Shown in pieces: positions 37,132 through 47,806 of a stretch of DNA of 64,000 nt. The first letter of the stretch is position 1; every line of letters begins with the position of its first letter. This DNA comes from Halichondria panicea (lineage: Eukaryota; Porifera; Demospongiae; Suberitida; Halichondriidae): assembly GCF_963675165.1 (NCBI RefSeq), contig NC_087382.1, forward strand, positions 1,860,001-1,924,000, read 5' to 3'. Made by a program: the position numbers and the translations under genes. The notes beneath the pieces were generated by a model, which searched no databases, was not told where the DNA came from, and was given only the letters and a program-made list of their open reading frames with translations.

Positions 37132-38799
37132 ATGAGGCAGCTCAAGTTACAAGTGCTGCTCTCCACGTTATTATCGTATCTTTCGGTGGTTATTGGGCAA
37201 TCGTGCAATTTCAGCCCCAACCCAAACGCTCAGTGCCTCCCTGTACTAAACAACGTCTGCAAGACTGTCGGCTACAACATGACATCACTACCAAACTTAT
37301 TCAATCACTCGACACAGCAAGAAGCCGAAGCATTTTTTAACAAAATAGCACCCATATTTCATACGAGCTGCTCCGTATATTTAGCTCACTTTCTCTGCTC
37401 TGCAACACACCCTATCTGTTTTCCGAATCAGTTTCAACAAATTCATCCGTGCCGAGAGTTGTGCACGGCTGTGAGAGAAACCTGTATACCCACCCTTCGT
37501 CAGATCGGCCTAGAATGGCCGGATGAACTCGACTGTACTCTTTACAGCTCCTACCAGGACTCCCTGTGTGTGTGGACTCAGGCCAACCCGTGCAGCACGA
37601 TGGGAAGATCGATGAACGAAGATAATCGAGTTATTGTCAATAGAGTGAACGTGAATTGCTCCGGACGCCTTGTCAAACTTCAGAATTCAAGTAATTATGA
37701 TTTCGGAAGTGTGAAGCATTGTACCGAGCCTTGCAGTGGTGTGTATTTTGACCAGGAGAAGCAAGAGATTCTGTTGATTTGGATCACTATCATCAGTTTG
37801 ATCACTCTCCTCGTGTGCGTGATTATTTTTCTCACTTTCATATTCAACTATAGAAAAATCCCAAACCTCGAGACTCCTATCTACTATATTGCAGTTTGCT
37901 ATGGCATCTCTTCGTTAACCTATGTCATTTCGATAACTATTGGCAAAGAATCTATCATCTGCAATACGGAATTTAAAAATCAGCATAACGAGAGTGCCCT
38001 ACTCACGAATGCGCAAGACCACCCCCTGTGTTTGATTCTATTCTGTGTTCTCTATTATTCGATTCTTTGCACCTGGTCTTGGTGGGTGATTTGTAGCCTT
38101 CAATGGCTTATAACATCTCTCAAGTCCACGAACATGTCAACCAAATGGAAGATATGTTTTCACATAATTGCATGGTGCATTCCGCTTGTATTCACTCTGA
38201 CAGCACTCTCACTGGGTCATGTTGCCGGAGATGCCACTGTTAAAACCTGCTGGATTGAAAAGCACTATGAATTACCATTTCTTGTTGCTCCATTGTCGAC
38301 TGCTGTGGTTATATGTTCCGTCGTTCTTGTTGTGTGTTTTGCACGAGTCGTTAAACTTCAGAAATCCAAGAAACCTGAATCAGATATCGCAAAAATAAGT
38401 GCTTTAACTTTGGTCCGTGTTGGGCTCTACTGTACAGTCTATTTGATTCCTATGGGACTCTTGTTATGTGCCTATTTCTACGAGTTTTGGTACAGAGAAG
38501 AATGGGAGATACAGTATTTGAAGTGTGTGAATTCAGCAGCTAGTAACTGTGAAAATAGCGGCTCTCCCGTTTATGCAATCTTCATGATAAAAATAGCGTC
38601 TATGTTGAGTATGGGAACTGTGTCTTTGTTGTGGATACTCAGATCTGATTTGATAACAATCTGGAGGAAATTTTGTTGCTTTTGCACTACAAATGTGCCC
38701 GAACATAACATTGTTTATACACCAAATGGAAGGTATACACCAACCTTTCAGCTTCATCATGCCATGGATTACCCCACTTCTAGTGATTCGTCTGTTTGA
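37132..38799 (+). CDS. Frizzled-family Wnt receptor, intronless, lacking KTxxxW
   Basis: 555 aa. Signal peptide 1-23 (MRQLKLQVLLSTLLSYLSVV IGQ). A cysteine-rich Wnt-binding domain follows with Cys at 25, 35, 43, 80, 89, 96, 107, 111, 118, 135, 146 and 154; PCRELCTAVRETC is the usual CRD signature. Seven transmembrane segments follow from about residue 214 (ILLIWITIISLITLLVCVII) to about 512. The cytoplasmic site just after TM7, normally KTxxxW for Dishevelled, reads SDLITIW: the Trp is kept but Lys-Thr is missing. The protein ends SSDSSV, a possible class I PDZ ligand (S-x-V). It is intronless while neighbouring genes have many introns. Role: Wnt or Wnt-like reception at the plasma membrane, perhaps Dishevelled-independent. 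Confidence 0.9.
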   Translation: MRQLKLQVLLSTLLSYLSVVIGQSCNFSPNPNAQCLPVLNNVCKTVGYNMTSLPNLFNHSTQQEAEAFFNKIAPIFHTSCSVYLAHFLCSATHPICFPNQFQQIHPCRELCTAVRETCIPTLRQIGLEWPDELDCTLYSSYQDSLCVWTQANPCSTMGRSMNEDNRVIVNRVNVNCSGRLVKLQNSSNYDFGSVKHCTEPCSGVYFDQEKQEILLIWITIISLITLLVCVIIFLTFIFNYRKIPNLETPIYYIAVCYGISSLTYVISITIGKESIICNTEFKNQHNESALLTNAQDHPLCLILFCVLYYSILCTWSWWVICSLQWLITSLKSTNMSTKWKICFHIIAWCIPLVFTLTALSLGHVAGDATVKTCWIEKHYELPFLVAPLSTAVVICSVVLVVCFARVVKLQKSKKPESDIAKISALTLVRVGLYCTVYLIPMGLLLCAYFYEFWYREEWEIQYLKCVNSAASNCENSGSPVYAIFMIKIASMLSMGTVSLLWILRSDLITIWRKFCCFCTTNVPEHNIVYTPNGRYTPTFQLHHAMDYPTSSDSSV

Positions 38800-40105
38800 T
38801 ACCACCTGTTTAAAGAATCTCCCTATCTGAGGGGAGGACTGTGAATTGTGATGCTATCATGTCATCAACCAAACTCTTTGAAACTCACTCCCTCAGAATT
38901 CAGGCTCTTTATCGTGGGGCAAATATGAATATGCTTTATGGTCATGTTGTTTTATTGTTCACTACCACTTGAGGGTTACCGCAAGTGTGTACTCAAAGTC
39001 AATCAACTGTTAATGTGAATGTGCCAGATAAGAGATGTGTATGCATGGCCAGGGCTAAACTGCATGTGTAATGTGTTCACTGCTAGTGGACCAACAAATG
39101 CAATGATTATATTATTATTAGCCGGCCTGCATGATTAGTCTGTATTTTGTTTTATGAATGATTTTGTGAAAGTGTTTTGGTTACAAGAGCCAATTGTATA
39201 AGGGTGGGTATACCCTGAGGGGAAACACTTAGCTAATAGTATTCCGTATAAATATGTACATGCATCATAATTATAGCAATTGTTTGTTTGTTCAAAGAGA
39301 TCGAGCTTATAATGTATATATTCACATGTGATAGCTAAGCCTCATTAATCTGAGTTTGACAATAAGGGCATGACACAACGGGTACTAAGGCTGTCTCTTG
39401 ATTATAGCAAGCAATTTTAACATGTACTACCATGTGCTACTGGTACTGGTACTATATGCCTATAATTATAATAGGCATGTAGATGCATGTAGTTACTGTA
39501 GGTACATTACTGGAAAAGTGGTAAAAATTTAATTAGGTATACTAAGGCTGTCTTTGATTATAGCAATTTCAACATGTACTAACTATGTGCTGCTGGTACT
39601 ACCTATATGTAGAAATAGAGCAGTCTAAACACGAGTCAACATTAATTTTATGCAATAATTGAAAACACACACTATACTGCACTGTCAATCCTATATGTAC
39701 AACCTACTGATAGGTACGATAACCTTACGGGAAAAGGAGTAAAAATTTAATTACCAAAAATCCAGCATACAACGATTATAACGTGTTTTGTGTCACACTA
39801 GCTTACAGCTTGCAATTAAGGGTTTAGCAGAAAATTGTCTATCCAGTTAGCCCTGGGGCAAGCTGTGAGGTGCAGCTAAAGGGTGATTGGCTTTGACTAT
39901 GAAAGGGCGTGCGACAGTAGTGCCACAGAGAAGGGTGAGAAAAGTCACAGGAAGAATGGAATGCAGAGGTTAATAGTTTCTTTCACACTTTTGACAGCAC
40001 TTGAATAAGGATAAACTACACCAATCTTCACTCCTTCTCACAGTGAGGGTCAGATTTTCAAGTATCTTCTCTCTGGGCTCTCTCTCCATCTCTCAGAGCT
40101 GAAGA
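38800..40105. other. intergenic region between Frizzled and the T-box gene
   Basis: Frizzled 3' UTR followed by AT-rich spacer. A segment beginning 'actaaggctgtct' (39383 and 39541) with downstream 'catgtactaacta/catgtactaccat' is repeated at about 160-bp spacing. No gene seen. Confidence 0.5.
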
Positions 40106-42006
40106 ATGGATTCTCCCTCCGACCCTCACCAGCTCCCTCCATACTTAAGGCCCTACAGCTATCCTGCTGGTGGGCACAGCTATGGCTACTACTACCCTCC
40201 TTCCTCCTCTCAAGCTTCAGCAATGAGAACCCGCGGTGAAGATGGCAGCGAGCCACCAAGAAAGCGCATGGCAACGGGAGCTGGCTACTGTCCTCCCCCG
40301 CAGCACGCAAATCTCTTCAGACCAGTCGACTTCGATGCTCCAGCGGTGAGCGCAAGGTTGGTTGGCCACAGAGCTAGGAGAATGCCTGTAACACCAACAG
40401 GTTCAAACTGCTCTGAGGAAGACAGCTGGTCGCAGGAGGCCAGTGGTACCCAGGCGGTGATGGGGAAGGACTCTACGTACAACAAGGAGGGCATCACCAT
40501 CGGTCTCCAGGAAGCAGATTTGTGGCATTCCTTCGCCAGTGTCGGTAACGAGATGATCGTTACTAAGCCTGGAAGGTACGTCGCCTATTCGTATAAAGAT
40601 TTGCATTTACGGCCTTACTTTATAATAATAATTGTAGTAGAACCGTAATTCATTCTGATCGTATAATATACAGTCATACGTAGTATAAAATAGCGATCTA
40701 TAGTTGAACAGTATTGGCGGTCTTTTGGGTGATAATTGTGAGGATGCATTTCTCCTCATTTACATATTAAAAGTGTCGATAGATTGAATTCCACTTACAT
40801 GTGATCACGATTATCACCTCTTCTCTCTCTTTCTCTCCTCGATCTGCAGACGCATGTTCCCATCTCTTCTCGTCAGTATAAGAGGCTTGGAACTGAATGC
40901 CAACTACTCCATCTCCCTAGGAATTAAAGCAGCCGATAAGTACCGCTACAAATTCCTCGGCATGCGTTGGGTGCCGATGGGGGAGTCGGAGATCGTGCAA
41001 GACGAGTCTCGCCAAGTGTATCACCATCCCAACAGCCCTAAGAGTGGTGCCTTCTGGATGAAGAAACCTATCAGCTTCAAACCTTGCAAGATCACCCACA
41101 ACACTCACTCAAAGCATGGAAATGTAACTTATTACTGCCTCCCCCCCCCCTCCCCCCCCTCCGTCCCCACTATCTCCATTCTCACCAACAAGCAGTTAAT
41201 TAAGATGAAAATTGCAGCCTTAAATCTTGAGTAGAATTGTATGCATCACCAAACCTTGTGAAGACCTGAACTGCACTCAATCTTTTCCCTATACTTTTAG
41301 AAGCTTTTCCTATTTAGTATAAATTAGCTCTACACTAATTATGAGAGAAGGCATTTGTATAATAACTACAAGTTGTTTCATTAACATGTTATTTCCCTGT
41401 TCAGATTCTCCTCCATACAATGCATAAATATGTGCTGAGTGTTATAGTCAAGAAGATCGGAGTTGTTGAGTCAGAGACGATCATCGTGCTCACTGCCACA
41501 GAGTTTATCACCGTGACAGCCTACCAGAATTCTAAGCTCACTCTGCTCAAAATCAACAACAATCCGTTTGCTAAAGGATTTCGTGAGAGAGAGTTGCTCC
41601 CAGGCTGGGACGGAGGCAGTGTTGCCATGCCATCCATCCACCCCAGCATGCCGTGGTTCAACCCGTCCATGCTCGGCTATCAACAAGAGTTGCCTAGTAA
41701 GTTTGTTGCCTGGTAAGTTACAGTTATGAGTTAAAAGCATATTGTATAATTATGTGTATAATTAAAGCTATCAACAAGTACAGCTAGTAAATTAAAATGA
41801 TATCTATCTTTGCAGGTGTTGCCTCCTTCACACCGAGTGATTCCTCGGCCAGCTCTCCCAGTCCCGCCCACTCGATTGCCCCCTCCCCGGCTCACGCCCA
41901 CGACTTCATGCCGCTCACCTATCCCTATGTCCTCTCCAGAGACCAGAACATCACCACGCCAACGATGATGTCAGAGCTGACGGAAGAGATAGCAGAATCC
42001 CCTTGA
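40106..42006 (+). CDS. T-box transcription factor
   Basis: Exons 40106-40575, 40850-41123, 41405-41696, 41816-42006 (408 aa, phases 2, 0, 1). The N-terminus is Pro/Tyr-rich, with a basic RKRM patch at about 51-54. The DNA-binding T-box spans about 138-313: [73 protein letters not shown] and [20 protein letters not shown] and PFAKGF are family hallmarks, the last typical of Tbx1/2/3/4/5-type rather than Brachyury. The [14 protein letters not shown] stretch is unusual. The C-terminus is Ser/Pro-rich. Subfamily assignment needs a tree, since sponge T-box genes are divergent. Nuclear developmental regulator by family. Confidence 0.9.
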
Positions 42007-42341
42007 AAACAGATGACGACGCTTTCTAAACATTTTTCTTTTATAAGCATCGTATTGCCTTGTACTATAATTTGTAGAATATAACGCTGCTCTCTAACGA
42101 ACTGGACTTGCCAAATTTACTACTCTATCGAACTCTAAAGACTTACTATTGAAATCGAACACCTCTAGACACATTTACTACTGAAATTGAACAAACCGTT
42201 AGACATTACTACTGAAATTGAACATCTCTAGACTTACTTGAAATTGAACTATAAAGACATTTTTGCTTCGTATCACTTTATACTGTTATTGTGCGTCTAC
42301 AATCTTTTTTTTCTCACAATAATTGTATGAACGAACAACAA

Positions 42342-42347
42342 TAAAAT
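42342..42347 (+). terminator. poly(A) signal of the T-box gene
   Basis: AATAAA about 335 bp after the T-box stop codon. It lies 29 bp before the stop codon of the convergent ankyrin gene, so the two 3' ends are tightly packed. Confidence 0.6.
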
Positions 42348-42375
42348 TTTTGCATAATTATAGTCTCTATCTAAT

Positions 42376-44614
42376 TTAAATAGCAGAGTCTTTCAGCGAA
42401 GGCATCGGATTGGTCCATCGAGGCCTTGTAGTGGTAGGACTCCCCTTAGGGGAAACACTGCTCTCAGGTACATTGTCAGTGTGGTGAGTTGGACTGGAGC
42501 CGTTGCTTAGCGATGGAAGTGTGGTAGTCTGGTTAGTTTGGTTCTTTAGTTTACGCTGGATTTTCGGTGTGAGATTATCAGCTTTTAGTTCTTGTCGTAT
42601 TGCCGCCATTGAGCCGGGGTTTAGAAGACTCTCAGTTACAAGTTCCGTGATGGAGCGTCTCTCAACGCTAATTCTTCTTTCAGCACTAGAGTCGATGCTG
42701 CATTTTTTCTGTGCTGGCTTATGGTTCTTTTTCGATGTTTTGGGACTTGTGTTGTCTTGTATAGACACTAAGTCTGAATACGATGCACTTCTTTTTGCTT
42801 CACTCTTCACCACGGCAAATATGTCTTTGTTCTTTACTCTCTTTTCTTTTGTTGGAGGAGGGGTCGCCAATGTTTCCATTATCAATGGTGGTGAATTAAT
42901 TGATCGCTTTAGAAGAGCTTGCAATTCATTAACTTTTTCATCGAGAGTTTTCAACTTTTGTCTAGATTTGTCTAATTCTTGATCTTTTGACTTCTCCAAC
43001 TTGACAAGAGCTTCTTTGTTCATTTCTCGCTCCTTCTCAAGCGTTTGCTCGTGCTGGGTAGCTGCTATCGACAGTTGTTCTTGAGAGTTCCTCAATTGAC
43101 CTTCCAGTGCGGATATTCTGAGTCCCAGATTCTCTGATTCCTATGTATCAGTTAAAAAAGAATTCAGACATGTAATGACTACATGCTAAAACACTACTAT
43201 ATACTACAACATTTTAATTATGGGACGTCATGCACTTTCCGCTTGATTTACTTCTCTTCAAATATATACATGCAGCCTCACAAGAAACAAACCTTTGAGA
43301 CGGCTGCTTGCAGGACATCGATACACTCGCTTTGTCTCTCCTCTCGGGCCAAGTCAAGTGCCGTCTTTCCATTTTTACTTTCTGCCAAAACGTTGGTGCC
43401 ACTACGAATCAACATGGTCACCACTGCCGACTGGCCCTTCCACGCAGCTATGTGCAGAGCTGACAATCCAATCTGAGGTATAATAATAATTATTAATAGC
43501 AGATCAGCAGTGTAATTTCATAGCAGAAGATCCATAATAAACAATAGTGAGGCTTATAGCTGCTACTGCATGGTGTGTACTATACAGCGAATGGTTGGAT
43601 ACTATTATTGTACGCAGCATTGAGCCTGCAAAATGATCAGAATTCTAGACTTACAGAAGTAGTGGCATTCATTTCACATCCGATAGCAATAAGAATGCTA
43701 GCCAACTGGAAGTGGCCATTGGAGCAAGCACACATGAGACAAGACCATCCATCCTTCGTGATTGCCTTTACTGAAGCACCCATTGATAGCAGTAGCAGAG
43801 CCAGGCTAGTGTGACCCTCCGTGCAGGCATCATGAAGAGCTGTCAGTCCTCTCTGGAGAATAATGGGAAGAGAGTGGTGGATATAGGTGGGAAGAGTGGA
43901 CAGAGAGTGGTGGGTAGTGGGGGAGAAAGGGGGAGACTAAGAGTGAGGAAAGTGGGTGATACAGAGTAGCCTGGATAGAATGTGGGAGAATTGGAGGATA
44001 TATAGCTAGTGGGAAAGGAAAGGATTGTTTGTGTTAATTAGAGAGCTGACAAACAACATCATTTGCACCACTTAAGGCAACAAACAATTGGCACAACATA
44101 TTGACATCACCCATTAGATAGCTGTACACATCTCAGCCTGTGAATATCCTTACCTTGTTGGTGGCGTTTATGTTGACTTTGTTGCTTTGCAGGATCACCA
44201 GAGCAGTCTCATAATGGCCGTACAAGCAAGCCAGTTGAAGGCAGTTCCTACCATGCTGCATAGAAAGGAAACAGTATAGCTTAAGTAGTGAGCTATAAGC
44301 TAAAAAGGTGTAGTCAATCATAGCTATAGAAATTTAGGATTATACATGTAATATATACCTAGCTACTAGCCACCTAGCAGAGAACATAGAGTCATCTCTT
44401 GATGCATGAGTATACACTGTAAGCTTACCCTGTCCACTGTGTCCTGAGGGGGGTGAGCCCCGCCCCTCTTTGCTATTGCCTCCAGCACTACTGATGTCTG
44501 TCCCTTCCTAGCTGCCACTAGCAGTCCACTCACGATTGGAGACTCTATCTTATTGGCATGAGCGTGGATCTCCTCCGAGATATAGCCCTTGCCACTGGCT
44601 TTCTTTGCTTCCAT
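42376..44614 (-). CDS. ankyrin-repeat / coiled-coil protein
   Basis: Exons 44614-44429, 44255-44154, 43852-43655, 43472-43293, 43140-42376 (476 aa; all introns phase 0, so each ankyrin exon is a clean cassette). About five ankyrin repeats cover residues 25-220, including GRNCLQLACLYGHYETALVI, GLTALHDACTEGHTSLALLL, DGWSCLMCACSNGHFQLASI, GLSALHIAAWKGQSAVVTML and GKTALDLAREERQSECIDVL. The last exon begins with a coiled coil (about 222-310) and continues into a Lys/Ser/Pro-rich tail ending SLKDSAI. No signal peptide or membrane segment. A cytoplasmic adaptor is likely; partner unknown. It is convergent with the T-box gene and head-to-head with the next ankyrin gene. Confidence 0.85.
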
Positions 44615-45379
44615 TTCTCTACAAAATATAATATGAAGCTTCGTGCTTGTTTAGTAGTTGTGGTTAAGTTTGAACACCCACTTGTAATTAATCATTTGTG
44701 ACGTGGTGGTCTAGACCAGAAACAAAACAACAGCTTTATATCTATGGACGTCATTATTATTTCGTAGTGCTGACTCTGCTAAGCTGAACAAACTGACCAT
44801 CTGGCGACAAGCCCTGAAAGCTGTTAGGACAGAGAAGCAAAGAATGAGATCCAAGTAACCAGGAGTGAGTTTTAAACAGTGTTTGTGTGTGTGTGTGTTT
44901 GTTTGACTACAATTTAATATATTATTGCTACTGCCACTATTTTTATATATTGGTAGCTAGTTTGTATTGAAGTGTGTAGGTAGATTTAGTAGTTGTGTCT
45001 ATGGTCTGTGCTGGGCCTAATGGTGCACTATGTTTTATTATAATCATGAGCTTTTGTTATCCTGAGCATCTTTTGTTAACGGTCTGTAATAGTAACACTA
45101 ATGGAGTTAGGTCAGGGTCTCATACAGGTATTAGAGGGGGGTCGTGCTTTTGAAAAGTAACCAGAACATTTTACTAGTTAACACCTAACCCTAAAAAAAG
45201 TTTAATATTTCAATACCTGTTTAATAGTATGTAACATTTAATTTATCGGCTATGGACACTCAGTCATACAACTAGTAACCTGAATGCAAATTTTAGGGGG
45301 GGGGGATTGGAGCCAGATTCTCCCCCCCTGTATGACATCCTGTAGGTGACGCTGTAATAAATGAGTAGTGCGTTGGCTG

Positions 45380-45545
45380 TGTACTGTAAGCAGGTATATT
45401 TCGAGGGTATAAACTTTTGCGGAATAGCGGCCTTTTTGCAGCATGCATGCATGTGATATTCATTCGTGGGTATAAATGTTTGCGAGCTTAATCAGAGAAA
45501 ACCGCGAACATTTATACCCTCGAAATATACCCGCTATATACGGTG
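45380..45545. mobile_element. palindromic MITE
   Basis: AGCAGGTATATTTCGAGGGT with TATAAACTTTTGCGG pairs with the inverted CCGCGAACATTTATACCC, TCGAAATATACCCGC near the right end. The unit is about 165 bp and has no frame. Confidence 0.7.
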
Positions 45546-45629
45546 GTATCAAGAGTGTCCTGACGGTATGTCAGTAGTTGGTTGTGACTCTGTTTCCTGT
45601 ATAAGTGCTAATACTAACAAGATCTACAT

Positions 45630-45630
<1 letters not shown>

Positions 45631-45670
<40 letters not shown>

Positions 45671-45704
45671 ACACACACACACACCACACACACACACACA
45701 CACA

Positions 45705-45741
<37 letters not shown>

Positions 45742-45752
45742 CACACACACCC

Positions 45753-45835
<83 letters not shown>

Positions 45836-45866
45836 CACACACACCCCACACACACCCCACACACAC
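45631..45866. repeat. interrupted (CA)n microsatellite
   Basis: About 235 bp of CA with CC, TC and CCCC interruptions that themselves recur in blocks (CACCCCACACA). This shows expansion of interrupted units as well as simple slippage. Confidence 0.95.
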
Positions 45867-46742
45867 TAGAAATTTCCCTGTAACTAATAGTTATGGACCT
45901 TCCAAAAAATACTGTAGTTATTAGGCCATTCCTCCCATGCATGCACACCCTAGCTGCACAGTCACTCCTAGAGCTTGTGTTGATATGTATACTGGGTGCA
46001 GTATTAGTGGCTATTGGAATCTATTGATATCTGCAAACAATTCTACCTTTTGATCTGTCTATTGCAACACTAATTGAATACATGCAAGTCAGTTCAGCAA
46101 GTTATTTAATAGGTGGTCTTGTAATTGTACTGAGTATCTGGTTTCAGTATTAATGATGATCTTTGTACAAGCCTCATCATGTTTATTGCAAGTTGTTAAG
46201 TATTAAAGTTAGTTAGGTCACTGTGGGGTTTAGTGGTTAATAGTATAAGTCTTCTCTAACCTCCATGGGGATTGTGTTGCCAGTGGAAACATAGAACACC
46301 TTACTATACCTTTATAACTTTATGTATGTACTATATAATGTGCTTATAATTATAGCAAGTGCAGTATAAACAGTATTTGATACTGCATTTGGAATTTGTA
46401 AAATGCAACTACACTGTAGTGACTGGAGTGACTGTACTTGAGATAAGAGTAACTAGTGTTAGTTGTACAAACCACTTCACTACTCTGTTACACTTGTCTC
46501 AAGTAGATGCTACAATTTCCTATATTGCCCATTGCCCCAGTGGAGCTGCAAAGCACATGAAGTAATCATTTGCTTAACCTCTGAACATGTTCCTACTTTA
46601 ACACTGTTGTGTTGTTGGGAATACAATAATAGTTTTAATTATGATTTGCTGTAATGTGACATGTACTGTTCTCATTCACAGATTAGTACAACCATATCTT
46701 CATTTCTTTCTCTACCAATCACCACTTATCTTACCAGTCAGA

Positions 46743-47756
46743 ATGGCTAGTAACGTAATTGAAATGAAGAATCTCTCATCTAAAGAACGGATTAAAGCCA
46801 GTCACGGTCGGGGGCAGCAAAAAACAACAGGTCGATCAGACAAGGAGAGAACTGAAGTAGACGCTAAATTGTAAGTTGAAAAACGAGTGTGTGTATTTGT
46901 AGCTAGAGCACTCCCTCCCCACACACACACACACACACACACACACATCACGCCCACTCACACACACACCGCCCACACCACACAGGGCACGGCTACTCAC
47001 TGTGTGTGGCTCGGGTACTAAACAACAGCTACTGGAGCTACTCAAGGACACAGACATCATCAACAAAAAAATCAAGGTCAGAAAAAATTCCATCTCAAGA
47101 CATGCAATTTTTAAGTTGCTATGTTTTTTCTTCTTAGGGTACCACACTGCTACATGAAGCGTGTTACCATGGTAACCTGGAGTGTGTCAAGGCGCTCATG
47201 AAAACCGGGGCCTGCCCCACCATCTGGGACGTGGTGCGTTGCCATAGCAATATAATTAGATTGTGGGGATTCCCACTCTCAATGTTTAACATAATGAAGG
47301 TTCTGTTTTCTCACTTTCTGAACCTACACCTACTAGTATTGCAGTGTTATGTTGTCCAATCCACCCACACTCACACACTCTCACACCACACACACCCACA
47401 CAGAGGGGCTACACACCCGCACACTCTGCTGCCTACAACAACCACCTCTCTTCACTACAAGTGGTCCTGGACTTCAACCCACCCTCCACCACGAACTCTG
47501 CTAAAGCCACTCCCAACACTCTCTCTAAAGACAAGGAATCTCTTCTACATATCACGTGTTTTCGAGGCCACCTCAAGTTAGCGCAGTTTCTTGTGTTTAG
47601 GGAAGCCAATTTAGGAGTAACGGATTGCCATGGTAACTCAGTATTGCACTACGCGGCTGGTTCGGACAGTGGAGTCCTCGTGAAGTGGCTGATTGATCAG
47701 TTGTCGGAGGAAGTGGAGAATGCCGTCAACGCTAGGAACAAGGTGTGTGTGTGTGT

Positions 47757-47806
<50 letters not shown>

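Larger units (their letters stand above)
44615..46680. other. head-to-head intergenic region between two ankyrin genes
   Basis: Divergent promoters are expected here. Contains a palindromic MITE (45380-45545) and a long (CA)n tract (45631-45866). An acceptor-like 'ttctcattcacag' at 46668-46680 suggests a 5'-UTR intron for the + gene. No further gene recognised. Confidence 0.55.

Noticed and set aside
42503-42982. Plus-strand 159-residue hydrophobic frame opposite the ankyrin/coiled-coil last exon
   Set aside because: Antisense shadow of the Lys/Ser-rich coiled-coil region; no splice or family support.
45605-45883. Long His/Thr and Cys/Val repeat frames over CA tracts (also at 2560-2915, 22439-22718, 22895-23134, 33098-33260, 48639-48876, 61621-61950)
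   Set aside because: Dinucleotide repeats are open in several frames on both strands; no codon or splice evidence supports translation.
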